DNA of 50,841 nt, from positions 1-50,841 of the forward strand of contig JBJELF010000083.1 of assembly GCA_051879015.1 (NCBI GenBank). The letters run 5' to 3'. The position numbers and the translations under genes were made by a program. Shown here piece after piece: positions 40,501-49,968 of the stretch. Position 1 is the stretch's first letter, and each line of letters begins with the position of its first letter. The DNA comes from JBJELF01 sp051879015 (GTDB lineage: Bacteria > Bacillota > Clostridia > Lachnospirales > Lachnospiraceae). The notes under the pieces were generated by a model. It was given only the letters and a program-made list of their open reading frames with translations. It ran no database searches and was not told the DNA's origin.

Positions 40501-41997
40501 ATGGGACTTTCAGAGGAAGAAAAGGAAGTACTCAGACGTGCAAAGGAGATTCAAGACAGATTGAATCAAGAACAGTTAGATGCATATGAGAGAGAACGAG
40601 TTCTGAGGGAACGAGAGTTAAAAAGAAAACTAGAGCAAGAAAATGCTCAGCGCGAGATACTTAGAGAAAAAAAAGCTGCTATGGCTGTAGAGTATAAAAG
40701 GCAAAATGAAACAGAGTCATTGAATAAAGCACGAGCGGAAAAGAAAACAGCAGCTCAAGAAATATCAGACACACAGCGATTTGATACAAAGATATTCAAT
40801 AGTACAACGGTGGACGCTCAAAAAGATTTATCCGTTAGAGAAGATTCTGTCCAAGAACAAGAAAAATTGATGGAAAATGAAGATCGCCTTGAGGAGGATA
40901 TTGACAAAGTGCCGGCTGATTTTGGAGAACCTGTAAAGAAAACAAAGAGATATACGAATCAGGTAAGCACAAAGAGTACAAAAGTAAGTCAAAATACCGT
41001 TTCAGAGGGACAGAGAACAAAAAAGAAGAAAAAGAAAAAAAGAAAAAAACATCCGTTTATTACATTTTTTATTCTTTTGCTGGCTATTATAGCGGTATTG
41101 TTAATAGGCATTTATCATATTTTAAATAGCTTTGCAGGTATGACGGATTATCAAGAATCTGCCCATGCAGCCAATCGAGCAGCTGATGCTTACACAGAAT
41201 CCAGGGTGAATAATATTTTATTAATTGGAACGGACGCGAGAAATACGGATGAAGTCAGTCGTTCGGATGCAATTATCTTAGTGTCAATTAATGAAAAAAG
41301 TCATAAAATTGTCTTAACATCCATTTTGCGTGATTCCTATGTAGAAATTCCAGGATATGGTTGGAATCGTATTAACGCCGCCTATCAATATGGAGGTGCA
41401 GACCTGCTGATTGCGACAATTGAAAATAATTTCAAAATTGGAATAGATTCTTATGTGAAAGTAGATTTCTTCTCCTTTATTGATTTGGTTGATGCGGTTG
41501 GAGGTGTGGATATTGATGTGGATGAGGGGGAATTGACTTATATTAATGGTTATTTACATGAAATTAATACTTTACTTGGAACACCAGATGCCAATTATAT
41601 TGACCCCAGCACAGTTCAGTATGGTATCATGCATTTAAATGGAGCGCAGGCTCTGGCATACAGTCGTATTCGATATATTGGTACAGATTTCCAGAGAACA
41701 GCCAGACAGAGAGAAGTGTTAAACAGTGTCATTCTCAATGCAAAACAGGCTTCTATTCCGACTTTACTCGATACCGTACAGATTATTCTGCCACAGCTTA
41801 CTACAGATATTGATGATACGAGTATGACGGTATTGATGATGAAAGCATTGTTTTATTTGAATTATGATATGATTGAATGCAGACTTCCGGCAGATGGCAC
41901 ATGGGCCAATTTATATGTTGAGGGAATTGCTGAAGTACTTCAGATTGATTTTGAGAGTAATATACAGATTTTGAGAGAAACAGTATATGGAAATTAA
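40501..41997 (+). CDS. LCP (LytR-CpsA-Psr) family cell-wall glycopolymer ligase
   Basis: LCP proteins attach teichoic acids or capsular polymers to peptidoglycan outside the membrane. This 498-aa protein has an unusually long charged cytoplasmic region (about residues 1-180) with an N-terminal coiled coil, a Lys-rich patch, one membrane helix (about 182-205), then the LCP domain: N-I-L-L-I-G-T-D-A-R (about 238-247), S-I-L-R-D-S-Y-V (about 275), and R-x-R-Y-I-G-T-D-F-x-R-T-x-R-Q (about 388-402). AAGGAGGTG site. Second paralogue at 47208. Confidence 0.92.
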   Translation: MGLSEEEKEVLRRAKEIQDRLNQEQLDAYERERVLRERELKRKLEQENAQREILREKKAAMAVEYKRQNETESLNKARAEKKTAAQEISDTQRFDTKIFNSTTVDAQKDLSVREDSVQEQEKLMENEDRLEEDIDKVPADFGEPVKKTKRYTNQVSTKSTKVSQNTVSEGQRTKKKKKKKRKKHPFITFFILLLAIIAVLLIGIYHILNSFAGMTDYQESAHAANRAADAYTESRVNNILLIGTDARNTDEVSRSDAIILVSINEKSHKIVLTSILRDSYVEIPGYGWNRINAAYQYGGADLLIATIENNFKIGIDSYVKVDFFSFIDLVDAVGGVDIDVDEGELTYINGYLHEINTLLGTPDANYIDPSTVQYGIMHLNGAQALAYSRIRYIGTDFQRTARQREVLNSVILNAKQASIPTLLDTVQIILPQLTTDIDDTSMTVLMMKALFYLNYDMIECRLPADGTWANLYVEGIAEVLQIDFESNIQILRETVYGN

Positions 41998-42021
41998 AAA
42001 AAGTTTGGAGGCAGAGGAATT

Positions 42022-42267
42022 ATGATGTATGTATTTATTTGTACAGAATGTGGCAGAGTGAGAATGGTCAGCGGTTTGAGAGAGGCGAAATGTCCTGCCT
42101 GCGGCAATATGATGGCAGTGGGCAGAAAGAGCTTTTTAGAGTGGACGGCCATGAGTGACCAGGAGAGAGCCCATGAAGTAGAAATTTATCGTACATGTAA
42201 GGATAAAAATAAATTGTTAAGATACCGACCAATGCCAAAATATGATAGAATTGAAAGAGGATATTAG
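42022..42267 (+). CDS. Small zinc-ribbon protein of unknown function
   Basis: An 81-aa protein with one C-x2-C pair at each end of a ribbon, C-T-E-C (about residues 8-11) and C-P-A-C (about 25-28), followed by a helical stretch. Nothing further is recognised. GGAGG site before ATG-ATG. It follows the LCP gene by 24 bases and is probably in the same transcript, ending at a bidirectional terminator. Confidence 0.7.
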   Translation: MMYVFICTECGRVRMVSGLREAKCPACGNMMAVGRKSFLEWTAMSDQERAHEVEIYRTCKDKNKLLRYRPMPKYDRIERGY

Positions 42268-42276
42268 AAAAAACTC

Positions 42277-42307
42277 AAGGAGGAGGGAAACAAGCCCTCC
42301 TCCTTTT
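42277..42307. terminator. Bidirectional terminator
   Basis: AAGGAGGAGGG, 7-base loop, CCCTCCTCCTT, then TTTTC on the plus strand and GAGTTTTTT on the minus strand; separates convergent genes. Confidence 0.9.
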
Positions 42308-43167
42308 CATTTTTGAAAATATTGTTGTTTGATGAGCTCAATAGGCATCTCTTTTCCTGTCCAAAGTTGAAAGGCCTCTGCGCCTTGATAGAGCAGCATA
42401 TACATACCATTGAAGGTAGGACAGCCAGCTTCCTCTGCCATTGTCAAAAGCTTTGTTTTTTGTGGATTGTAGATAACATCTGATACGATCAAATTTTGAT
42501 GAAAATAAGATGGGTCAGACAAAATGCAGCGTTCCACATGTGGTGCCATACCTACAGAAGTAGCGTTGGTGAGAATATCGCTGGCGGCAATCTCACGGCG
42601 GAGAACATTGTCATCAGAGAAATCGTAAAGAGTTACTTTGCAGTTTGTTTCTGCGTTGAGATGGGATACGATTTGTTCTGCTCTTGAAAAGAAACGGTCG
42701 CGAATACTAAAGACGGAAATTTCTCGGACACCGTCTAAAGCTGCCTGTACGAGGATGGCTGTGGCTGCACCGCCGGCACCAAATAGAGTCATTTTTTTAC
42801 CGATAATATCGTGTCCTGCATCTTTTACAGCCATCATATATCCTACGCCGTCTGTATTGTGACCAGTTAAAACACCATTATCATTTACTACCGTATTGAC
42901 AGCACCGATAATGGATGCAGCGGGAGATAATTTGTCAGAGAGTTCATACATACGGTTTTTGACTGGCATCGTACAGTTCCATCCTCTGGCATTGAGACGT
43001 TTCATGGCTGCAATGCTATTTTCGAGCTGTGTTTCATCTGAATCGAAGCAGAGATAGATGTAATCTAAATTATGGTATTGAAAGCTTGCGTTGTGCATCA
43101 TGGGAGAGATGCTGTGTGAGACAGGTGTGCCTAGCAGACCTAAAAGTCTAGTATGTCCAGTAATCAT
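42307..43167 (-). CDS. aroE: Shikimate dehydrogenase
   Basis: AroE reduces 3-dehydroshikimate to shikimate with NADPH in aromatic amino-acid synthesis. The 286-aa protein from ATG 43167 has G-T-P-V-S-H-S-I-S-P (shikimate-binding Ser pair, about residues 13-22), M-P-V-K near residue 64, N-T-D-G and the dinucleotide motif G-A-G-G-A-A-T-A (about 126-133), and Q-G-A-E-A-F near the end. Because the active-site Lys lies in M-P-V-K-N-R, it could also be YdiB-like. The long upstream in-frame extension lacks a ribosome site. Confidence 0.92.
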   Translation of the reverse strand: MITGHTRLLGLLGTPVSHSISPMMHNASFQYHNLDYIYLCFDSDETQLENSIAAMKRLNARGWNCTMPVKNRMYELSDKLSPAASIIGAVNTVVNDNGVLTGHNTDGVGYMMAVKDAGHDIIGKKMTLFGAGGAATAILVQAALDGVREISVFSIRDRFFSRAEQIVSHLNAETNCKVTLYDFSDDNVLRREIAASDILTNATSVGMAPHVERCILSDPSYFHQNLIVSDVIYNPQKTKLLTMAEEAGCPTFNGMYMLLYQGAEAFQLWTGKEMPIELIKQQYFQK

Positions 43168-43575
43168 AGTTTTATGTATCCTTTCCTGATATTGGGTGAT
43201 AGTGATATGCTGACAATTTAGCTGTATAGTCAATCTCCTTGTTCATTACGAATGTCTTGTTTTGAACATTTTATCTACAGAAAGATTACCCGCAGAACCC
43301 AATATTCAGTTTTTGCTATGATTATACATTAGTTTATGAGGTTTTGCAACAAGAAAGTGGCTCTCATCCCAACAGCAAGCGATTAGGTTTTTCGCTATAG
43401 ACTTATAATATGATTACAAAAAATAGCAAGTGATAGTTATAGAAAATGTGACTTGCTTATACTTGACAGATGGCATAATGTCGAATAGTATAGAAGTTAC
43501 AATGTACAGAAAAGAAAATCATACAGGATACATGGAAGATGGAACGTGTAAATGGATGTAAATCTGGAGGTAAAT
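43168..43575. other. 408-base divergent intergenic region
   Basis: No gene found. A 9-bp inverted repeat (ATATTGGGT at 43189-43197 with ACCCAATAT at 43297-43305) encloses the probable aroE leader, and a promoter for the methyltransferase is at 43463-43491. No T-box features were found. Confidence 0.6.
43463..43491 (+). promoter_or_regulatory. Promoter of the RlmL-like methyltransferase gene
   Basis: TTGACA (43463-43468), 17 bases, TAGTAT (43486-43491), about 80 bases before the start. Confidence 0.7.
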
Positions 43576-44727
43576 ATGAGAAAAATGGAACTGATTGCTC
43601 CCTGCCATTTTGGTTTGGAGGCAGTCTTAAAAAAAGAAATTGTAGATTTAGGTTATGATATTACGCAAGTGGAAGATGGCCGCATTACATTTTTGGCAGA
43701 TGCAGCAGGAATTTGTCGTGCCAATGTGTTTTTGCGCACGGCGGAGCGTATTTTGGTGAAGGTGGGAGCTTTTGAGGCAAAGACTTTTGACGAATTGTTT
43801 GAAGGAACGAAGGCATTAGCCTGGGAGGAATGGATTCCTGTTGATGGAAGAGTATGGGTAACGAAAGCAGCCTCAGTAAAAAGCAAGTTGTTTTCTCCAT
43901 CGGATATTCAGTCCATTATGAAAAAAGCGATTGTGGAACGTATGAAGTCAGCATACCGTGTCAGCTTGATTCCAGAGACAGGAGCCTCCTATCCCATTCG
44001 TGTGTTTTTGATGAAAGATGTGGTAACAGTGGCATTGGATACGACGGGAGAATCTCTGCATAAGAGAGGGTATCGGCAGTATACAGCGAAAGCACCCATC
44101 AGTGAGACTTTGGCAGCAGCTTTGATTATGTTGACTCCGTGGAATAAAAGTCGTATTTTAGTTGACCCCTTCTGTGGCAGCGGTACCTTTCCTATTGAAG
44201 CAGCAATGATGGCAGCAAATATGGCACCGGGCATGAATCGAAGTTTTTTGGCAGAGGATTGGAAAAATTTGGTGCCAAGAAAATTATGGTATGATACGAT
44301 TAATGAGGCAAATGATTTGATGGATGACAGTGTCGAAGTGGATATTCAGGGTTATGATGCGGATACTGAGATGATTAAGATTTCCAGAGAAAATGCGAAG
44401 CTGGCGGGTGTGGATCATATGATTCATTTCCAGCAGCGAGAAGTTAAAGATTTGAGTCACAGCAAAAAATATGGATTTATTATTACAAATCCACCTTATG
44501 GAGAACGATTAGAAGAAAAAGAAGCGCTGCCGCAGCTGTACCGCGAGTTTGGTGGTCAGTTTGCCAAGTTAGATTCTTGGTCTGCCTATGTAATTACATC
44601 TTATGAGGAGGCAGAAAAATACATTGGAAGGAAGGCAGATAAGAACCGTAAAATTTATAATGGTATGTTGAAAACGTATTATTATCAATTTTTAGGTCCT
44701 AAGCCGCCAAAGCGTAATCATAAATAA
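43576..44727 (+). CDS. THUMP-domain class I RNA methyltransferase (RlmL/YpsC-like)
   Basis: From ATG 43576 (GGAGGT four bases upstream) the protein has 383 residues: ferredoxin-like and THUMP regions at the N-terminus (about 1-155), then a Rossmann methyltransferase with D-P-F-C-G-S-G-T-F-P (about 197-206) and the catalytic N-P-P-Y (about 305-308) typical of base-N methylation. Relatives methylate 23S rRNA guanosine (m2G2445-type). Operon with rdgB, whose gene starts 14 bases after its stop. Confidence 0.9.
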   Translation: MRKMELIAPCHFGLEAVLKKEIVDLGYDITQVEDGRITFLADAAGICRANVFLRTAERILVKVGAFEAKTFDELFEGTKALAWEEWIPVDGRVWVTKAASVKSKLFSPSDIQSIMKKAIVERMKSAYRVSLIPETGASYPIRVFLMKDVVTVALDTTGESLHKRGYRQYTAKAPISETLAAALIMLTPWNKSRILVDPFCGSGTFPIEAAMMAANMAPGMNRSFLAEDWKNLVPRKLWYDTINEANDLMDDSVEVDIQGYDADTEMIKISRENAKLAGVDHMIHFQQREVKDLSHSKKYGFIITNPPYGERLEEKEALPQLYREFGGQFAKLDSWSAYVITSYEEAEKYIGRKADKNRKIYNGMLKTYYYQFLGPKPPKRNHK

Positions 44728-44741
44728 AGGAGCAAAAGAGA

Positions 44742-45344
44742 ATGAAGATTGTATTTGCAACGTCAAATGAGGGAAAATTAAGAGAAGTAAAAATGATTCT
44801 AAGTGATTTGCAAGCAGACATTTTGTCCTTAAAGGATGCAGGCATTCATGTGGAGATTGAGGAAAATGGTACAACTTTTGAAGAAAATGCGATTTTAAAA
44901 GTTCAAGCTATTCGTCCTTACACCGATGCTATTATTTTGGCAGATGATTCGGGATTGGAAGTAGACTATTTAGGAAAGGCTCCAGGGGTGTATTCTGCCA
45001 GATATATGGGACATGAAACCTCTTACGATATTAAAAATCAATTTATTATTGACCAGTTAGAGGGGGTAGAGGGTGCTGATAGAGCAGCTCGTTTTGTGTG
45101 CGCCATTGCAGCCTCTTTTCCAGATGGTGAGATTTTGACCACGAGAGGTACAATTGAGGGAATCATTGCTCATAAGGCAGCGGGCAGCAATGGATTTGGC
45201 TATGACCCCATTGTATATGTTCCTGAGTATGGCATGACTACTGCCGAGATGCCGTTGGAACTAAAAAATAGTATTAGTCATAGAGGAAAAGCTCTAGAGA
45301 AAATGAAGAAATGTTTAATAGCAAAGTTGGATAAAAATGAGTAA
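44742..45344 (+). CDS. rdgB: Non-canonical purine NTP pyrophosphatase (XTP/dITP diphosphatase)
   Basis: RdgB/HAM1 hydrolyses dITP, ITP and XTP to keep deaminated purines out of nucleic acids. The 200-aa protein has A-T-S-N-E-G-K-L-R-E-V (about residues 6-16), the metal-binding A-D-D-S-G-L-E-V (about 67-74), G-F-G-Y-D-P-I (about 147-153) and S-H-R-G-K-A-L (about 181-187). AAAGGAG site. Followed by a phosphoesterase gene in the common rdgB-yfcE order. Confidence 0.95.
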   Translation: MKIVFATSNEGKLREVKMILSDLQADILSLKDAGIHVEIEENGTTFEENAILKVQAIRPYTDAIILADDSGLEVDYLGKAPGVYSARYMGHETSYDIKNQFIIDQLEGVEGADRAARFVCAIAASFPDGEILTTRGTIEGIIAHKAAGSNGFGYDPIVYVPEYGMTTAEMPLELKNSISHRGKALEKMKKCLIAKLDKNE

Positions 45345-45433
45345 AAAGATGGAATGAAAGCTTTATGATAGGAATGCTGCTGCTTCACCAGAGCTTCGGC
45401 ATAACAAGTGAATGACAGATGGAAGGAGACAGA

Positions 45434-45934
45434 ATGAGAGTCTTAATTGTAAGTGACACGCATAAACATACCAATGTGTTAGAAAAAGTGTTGGCAAAGA
45501 TTGGGAAGATAGACTTGATGATTCATTTGGGGGATGTGATTAATCAGGAAGAATATATTCGCAGCTTGGCGGCCTGCCCTGTGGAAATGGTGGCAGGAAA
45601 TAATGACTATTTTTCTAACTTGCCGCAGGAGAAGGAGATTCGTATCAAACAATATAGGGTATTATTAACTCATGGACATTATTATTATGTGAATACAGGA
45701 ACTCAATTTATTTTGCGGGAAGCAGAGGCGAGAGGGTATGATATTGTAATGTTTGGGCATACCCATATGCCCGTCATTGAAAAGCGAAATCACACTTACG
45801 CAATTAATCCGGGCAGCATTGCACTTCCACGACAAAAAGGGCGTCAGCCAACCTTTATTGTAATGAATGTAGATGAAAATGGGAAATTGCAGTTTGAACT
45901 GCATTATTATGATATGTTTACAGGAGAATTTTGA
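45434..45934 (+). CDS. YfcE-like metallophosphoesterase
   Basis: The 166-aa protein has all metallophosphoesterase motifs: S-D-T-H (about 7-10), L-G-D-V (about 33-36), G-N-N-D (about 55-58), T-H-G-H (about 78-81) and G-H-T-H-M-P (about 112-117). Members hydrolyse phosphodiesters with Mn2+. ATG 45434 is preceded by GGAAGGAGA; an ATG five codons earlier has no such site. Last gene before a large hairpin. Physiological substrate unknown. Confidence 0.9.
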   Translation: MRVLIVSDTHKHTNVLEKVLAKIGKIDLMIHLGDVINQEEYIRSLAACPVEMVAGNNDYFSNLPQEKEIRIKQYRVLLTHGHYYYVNTGTQFILREAEARGYDIVMFGHTHMPVIEKRNHTYAINPGSIALPRQKGRQPTFIVMNVDENGKLQFELHYYDMFTGEF

Positions 45935-45952
45935 ATTGAATCAGTTTTGTTG

Positions 45953-46005
45953 CAATTGAATCGAGTAGGAGGCGGTTAATTACCATCTCCTACTCGATTC
46001 AATTG
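45953..46005 (+). terminator. Large perfect hairpin after the phosphoesterase gene
   Basis: 19-bp stem CAATTGAATCGAGTAGGAG and its complement, loop 15 bases with an inner GGT/ACC pairing. Only a weak T-stretch follows; still the most likely terminator. Confidence 0.7.
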
Positions 46006-46088
46006 TTAGAGTTTGCAAAGTAGGCACGTATGTTTCATTATGGGCAAGGTATTAATTGACAAAAATGTAATAGATTTGTAATAAATGA

Positions 46089-46117
46089 TTGAACTTCAAG
46101 GGAAAATGGGTTATAAT
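46089..46117 (+). promoter_or_regulatory. Promoter of the nucleotidyltransferase gene
   Basis: TTGAAC (46089-46094), 17 bases, TATAAT (46112-46117). It overlaps an in-frame TTG, which rules that out as the start codon. Confidence 0.75.
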
Positions 46118-46154
46118 ACAGCTACATTTAATTATTTCAGAAAGGAAAAAGATA

Positions 46155-47075
46155 ATGAAAGATACAGCATTAGTAATCATGGCGGCTGGTTTGGGCAGTC
46201 GTTTTGGTGGAGGCATTAAGCAATTAGCTCCAGTAGGACCAAATGGAGAGATTATCATGGATTATTCGATTCATGATGCTTTGGAAGCAGGATTTAATAA
46301 GATCATTTTCATTACACGCAAGGACTTAGAAGAAGTATTCAAGGAAGTTATCGGCAATCGCATAGAAAAGGTTGCTCCAGTTGAATATGTCTTTCAAGAA
46401 ATTGAGGACCTTCCAGATGGATTTACTGTGCCAAGTGGTCGTAAGAAACCTTGGGGTACTGGTCAGGCAGTTTTGTGCTGTAAGGATGTAGTAAAGGAAC
46501 CATTTGTTGTCATCAATGCGGATGATTATTATGGCAAGGAGGCATTTGTCAAGATTCATGATTATCTGGTAAGTGAGCGTTCTGCTAGTAAAGCATTGGA
46601 CTTCTGTATGGCCGGATTTATTTTGGAAAATACGTTAAGTGATAATGGTACGGTATCTCGTGGAGTATGTTCTGTAGATGCGCAGAAAAATCTGGTTGAT
46701 GTATTGGAGACACATGAAATTGAGCGCAAAGCAGATGGCCGTATTCTCTGTGAAAGAGATGGTAAAGCAGTTGAGTTGGATCCAAAGAGTCATGTATCCA
46801 TGAATATGTGGGGGTTGACACCAGAAATTTTTGATATCTTGGAAGAACGTTTTGTGGCTTTTCTGAGTGAACTCAACGAGAGTGACATCAAGAAGGAATA
46901 TTTACTGCCAAGTATCATTGATGGTCTGTTAAAGGATGGTACTGCTGCGGTCAAGGTTTTGGAGACACAGGATAAATGGTTTGGTGTCACCTATGCGGAA
47001 GATAAGCAGTCTGTCACAGAGGCTTTTGAAAAGTTGATTGCAAATGGTGTATATCAGAGTCCATTGTTTGGCTAA
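46155..47075 (+). CDS. Sugar-phosphate nucleotidyltransferase family protein
   Basis: The 306-aa protein begins K-D-T-A-L-V-I-M-A-A-G-L-G-S-R-F-G-G-G, the nucleotide-binding loop of GT-A-fold nucleotidyltransferases, followed by I-K-Q-L-A-P-V-G and a V-I-N-A-D-D-Y-Y metal motif (about residues 113-120). It would make an NDP-sugar, but the sugar is not evident. ATG 46155 has AGAAAGGA upstream. Single gene between its own promoter and a hairpin; it precedes the second LCP gene, so a link to wall polymers is possible. Confidence 0.85.
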   Translation: MKDTALVIMAAGLGSRFGGGIKQLAPVGPNGEIIMDYSIHDALEAGFNKIIFITRKDLEEVFKEVIGNRIEKVAPVEYVFQEIEDLPDGFTVPSGRKKPWGTGQAVLCCKDVVKEPFVVINADDYYGKEAFVKIHDYLVSERSASKALDFCMAGFILENTLSDNGTVSRGVCSVDAQKNLVDVLETHEIERKADGRILCERDGKAVELDPKSHVSMNMWGLTPEIFDILEERFVAFLSELNESDIKKEYLLPSIIDGLLKDGTAAVKVLETQDKWFGVTYAEDKQSVTEAFEKLIANGVYQSPLFG

Positions 47076-47101
47076 GATTAATTAAAGGTTGAATACATAA
47101 C

Positions 47102-47150
47102 TTTGAAAAAAGTTTGTCTGTGAATAAGTTTAGGCAAGCTTTTTTTCAAA
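47102..47150 (+). terminator. Terminator after the nucleotidyltransferase gene
   Basis: TTTGAAAAAAGTTTG pairs imperfectly with CAAGCTTTTTTTCAAA over an 18-base loop. Confidence 0.65.
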
Positions 47151-47207
47151 ATTTACATTTAATTAAATAGTTAGGATAAATCCAGAAGAATAGGTGGTTA
47201 AAGTGCT

Positions 47208-48440
47208 ATGGATGATAATGGACAGGAATCAAAAGAAGAAACTCAAGTGAAAATAAGTAAAAAAAAGAAAATTATTGTTTTAGTGACAATAGTGATTGTA
47301 TTGCTCAGTGGCGGATTATTTTGTAGTTATCAATGGATCAAAAATTATGTACATGGTTTAATCAATACTGCTGAATATGTAAAAGATAATAATGATATAT
47401 CCATTGATTCAAAGGCTTTGGAAACTGCGAACCAAGAGGCAGAAGATGAAATCAATCTTGAATTGGATGAGCATATTAGCAGTATTAGTAAAATTGATAT
47501 GGCAAATGCCAATGATGTAATTAATATTTTGATTATAGGAGTTGACCGAAGGGATAGCAGTTGGTATGGAAACTCAGATTGTATTATTTTATTGTCAATC
47601 AAAGAGGGAGCACAGCAAATTTATATGACTTCTATTATGAGGGATACTTATGTGTTAGTACCAAACTATGGAAATCAAAAAATCAATAATGCTCATGCAA
47701 TTGGCGGGCCACAATTATTGATGGATACCATTGAACTCAATTTTAACCTTGATATTGATTATTATATTAGTTTCGATTTTAATAGTTTTATGGATATTAT
47801 TGATGCTGTGGGAGGAATTGAATTAGATTTAACTCCAGATGAGATCAGGGTCATTAATCAATATTATCTTAGTGAGTTAAACAAACTAGATCAGGCTCCC
47901 GCAGGTACAGATTATCTGCCAGAGGGTGTACCGTATTCTGGCATAGTCAATGGCAAGCAGGCATTAGCCTACTGTCGTGTGCGTTATGTGGGAAATTCAG
48001 ACTATCAGCGAACTGAGAGACAGCGTATTGTCATTCAGAAAGTAATTGAAAAGGTGCGAAGTATGGGAGTGACAAAGATTTTTGGTGTGGCTGAGACGTT
48101 ATTTCCGACATTAATGCACAATATTCCAAATGAAGAATTTCAAATTTTCTTGGGAAAATCTTTTACTTATATCAATTATGATGTTATTTCAGACCGTATT
48201 CCGTATGAGGGATTGTATATTGTGGATGTCTATGACAATTTGGCATTAAATTGGGATCAGACGTTAGCAATTCTTCATCAAAATATTTATGGAGAGTTAA
48301 ATCGTGCGACTGAGGAGTCCAATACAGATACAGTAGAAAGTGGAGCATCTATAGTAGAAGAGGTACCGCCGGTGGAAGAGCAGCCAAATTGGGGAGTGCA
48401 GCTTGAGGGGATTCCAGCAGAAGAAAATGGAGTACAGTAA
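47208..48440 (+). CDS. LCP (LytR-CpsA-Psr) family protein, second copy
   Basis: The 410-aa protein has a short cytoplasmic part (about 22 residues), a membrane helix (about 24-47), then the LCP domain: I-L-I-I-G-V-D-R-R (about 106-114), S-I-M-R-D-T-Y-V (about 142-149), A-Y-C-R-V-R-Y-V-G and Q-R-T-E-R-Q-R (about 255-275), and an acidic Pro/Glu tail. Compared with the copy at 40501 it lacks the long cytoplasmic region. The ribosome site (AGGTGG) is moderate. Probably attaches a wall polymer to peptidoglycan. Confidence 0.9.
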   Translation: MDDNGQESKEETQVKISKKKKIIVLVTIVIVLLSGGLFCSYQWIKNYVHGLINTAEYVKDNNDISIDSKALETANQEAEDEINLELDEHISSISKIDMANANDVINILIIGVDRRDSSWYGNSDCIILLSIKEGAQQIYMTSIMRDTYVLVPNYGNQKINNAHAIGGPQLLMDTIELNFNLDIDYYISFDFNSFMDIIDAVGGIELDLTPDEIRVINQYYLSELNKLDQAPAGTDYLPEGVPYSGIVNGKQALAYCRVRYVGNSDYQRTERQRIVIQKVIEKVRSMGVTKIFGVAETLFPTLMHNIPNEEFQIFLGKSFTYINYDVISDRIPYEGLYIVDVYDNLALNWDQTLAILHQNIYGELNRATEESNTDTVESGASIVEEVPPVEEQPNWGVQLEGIPAEENGVQ

Positions 48441-48473
48441 GCTGATATGCCTGCTTGATAGGCATCATACAGA

Positions 48474-48520
48474 TATCAAAACAGGAGACGGATGATAGCT
48501 TCATCCGTCTCCTGTTTTGA
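48474..48520. terminator. Bidirectional terminator between LCP gene and argH
   Basis: Perfect 21-bp stem ATCAAAACAGGAGACGGATGA and complement with a 5-base loop; T-rich arms on both strands. Confidence 0.92.
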
Positions 48521-48539
48521 TTGTTTGCGCCATGTGAGA

Positions 48540-49916
48540 TTAGTTTTGATTTAAATAATCCTCGTAGATTGCGAGAACTTTTGTCATTGCTTCTTGACTT
48601 GGTGCCCCAATTGTCAGACGTTTTTCTACACAAGTTTTCATGCTGATGGCTTCATAGATATCTTTCTCAAACACTGGGCTGATATTCTGATATTCCTCAA
48701 GGCTCATATCATCCAGCGCAATACCCTTGTCAATGCAGTAGAGAACTAACTGGCCTACAATGCCGTGAGCATCACGGAAAGGAACTCCATGATTGACTAG
48801 ATAGTCAGCGGCATCCGTTGCATTGGTAAAGCCATTTCTGGCGCTGGCTGCCATAATTTCCTTGTTTATGGTCATAGTAGAAATCATACCAGTAAATAAA
48901 GAGATACAGCCCTTGACTGTGTCAATCGCATCGAAAGTCATTTCTTTATCTTCCTGCATATCTTTGTTGTAGGCAAGAGGAAGTCCTTTCATGGTTGTCA
49001 GGATGGACATGAGAGCACCGTAGACACGTCCTGTTTTTCCGCGAATGAGCTCGGCAATATCTGGATTTTTCTTTTGAGGCATAATGCTGCTGCCAGTGCT
49101 GTATGCATCATCTAACTCAATAAAGCGGTATTCGTTGCTGTTCCATATGATAATTTCTTCGCAGAATCGGCTTAAATGCATCATAATGGTGGATAAGGCG
49201 GATAAATATTCAATCAGATAGTCGCGGTCAGAGACAGAATCCATGCTGTTTAAGGTTGGACCATAAAAATTCATCAGTGAGGCGGTGTATTCGCGGTCCA
49301 GCGGATAGGTAGTGCCTGCCAATGCGCCAGCGCCCAGAGGGCAGTAATTCATTCTCTCGTAGATATCGCTGAGACGGCTTCTGTCACGGCGAAACATTTC
49401 AAAGTAGGCTCCGATATGGTGCGCTAAGGTAACTGGCTGTGCCTTCTGCAGGTGAGTAAAACCTGGCATATAGGTATCTGTGTGATTTTTCATGATCACT
49501 AGAAGCTCCTGCAGCAGAGTCTTTAAAAGTTGGTCAGTGGCAAGTAATTCATCTCTGATATAGAGGCGCATATCTAAAGCAACCTGGTCGTTTCGGCTGC
49601 GACCAGTGTGAAGTTTTTTTCCTGTGTTTCCAATGCGTTCGATTAAGTTTGCCTCTACAAAGCTGTGAATGTCTTCAGAAGTTTCGTCGAAAGGAAGCTT
49701 GCCAGAGGCAATATCTTCGCAGATACCTTCCAGACCTTGAATAATCAAATCGCGTTCGCTATCTGTCAAAATTCCCTGCTTGGCCAGCATCGTCACATGA
49801 GCGATGCTGCCGCGGATATCCTGGGCGTAAAATTTTTGGTCAAAGGACAGAGAAGCATTAAAATTGTGTACTAATTGGTTGGTTTCTTTGGTGAAACGTC
49901 CACCCCATAATTTCAT
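48540..49916 (-). CDS. argH: Argininosuccinate lyase
   Basis: ArgH releases arginine and fumarate in the last step of arginine synthesis. The 458-aa protein begins M-K-L-W-G-G-R-F (family start) and contains H-T-G-R-S-R-N-D-Q-V (about residues 103-112), T-H-L-Q-K-A-Q-P (about 158-165) and the fumarase/aspartase signature G-S-S-I-M-P-Q-K-K-N-P (about 278-288, with the catalytic Ser). ATG 49916 has AAAAGGAGATAC upstream, so the longer in-frame start is rejected. No other arg genes are in the window. Confidence 0.97.
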   Translation of the reverse strand: MKLWGGRFTKETNQLVHNFNASLSFDQKFYAQDIRGSIAHVTMLAKQGILTDSERDLIIQGLEGICEDIASGKLPFDETSEDIHSFVEANLIERIGNTGKKLHTGRSRNDQVALDMRLYIRDELLATDQLLKTLLQELLVIMKNHTDTYMPGFTHLQKAQPVTLAHHIGAYFEMFRRDRSRLSDIYERMNYCPLGAGALAGTTYPLDREYTASLMNFYGPTLNSMDSVSDRDYLIEYLSALSTIMMHLSRFCEEIIIWNSNEYRFIELDDAYSTGSSIMPQKKNPDIAELIRGKTGRVYGALMSILTTMKGLPLAYNKDMQEDKEMTFDAIDTVKGCISLFTGMISTMTINKEIMAASARNGFTNATDAADYLVNHGVPFRDAHGIVGQLVLYCIDKGIALDDMSLEEYQNISPVFEKDIYEAISMKTCVEKRLTIGAPSQEAMTKVLAIYEDYLNQN

Positions 49917-49968
49917 AGTTGTATCTCCTTTTGTATATCGTAGTATAAAATTTGGTATCATAAAATTG

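Noticed and set aside
43168..43260. T-box leader before aroE
   Set aside because: No AGGGTGGNACCGCG-type antiterminator or specifier loop could be found on the minus strand.
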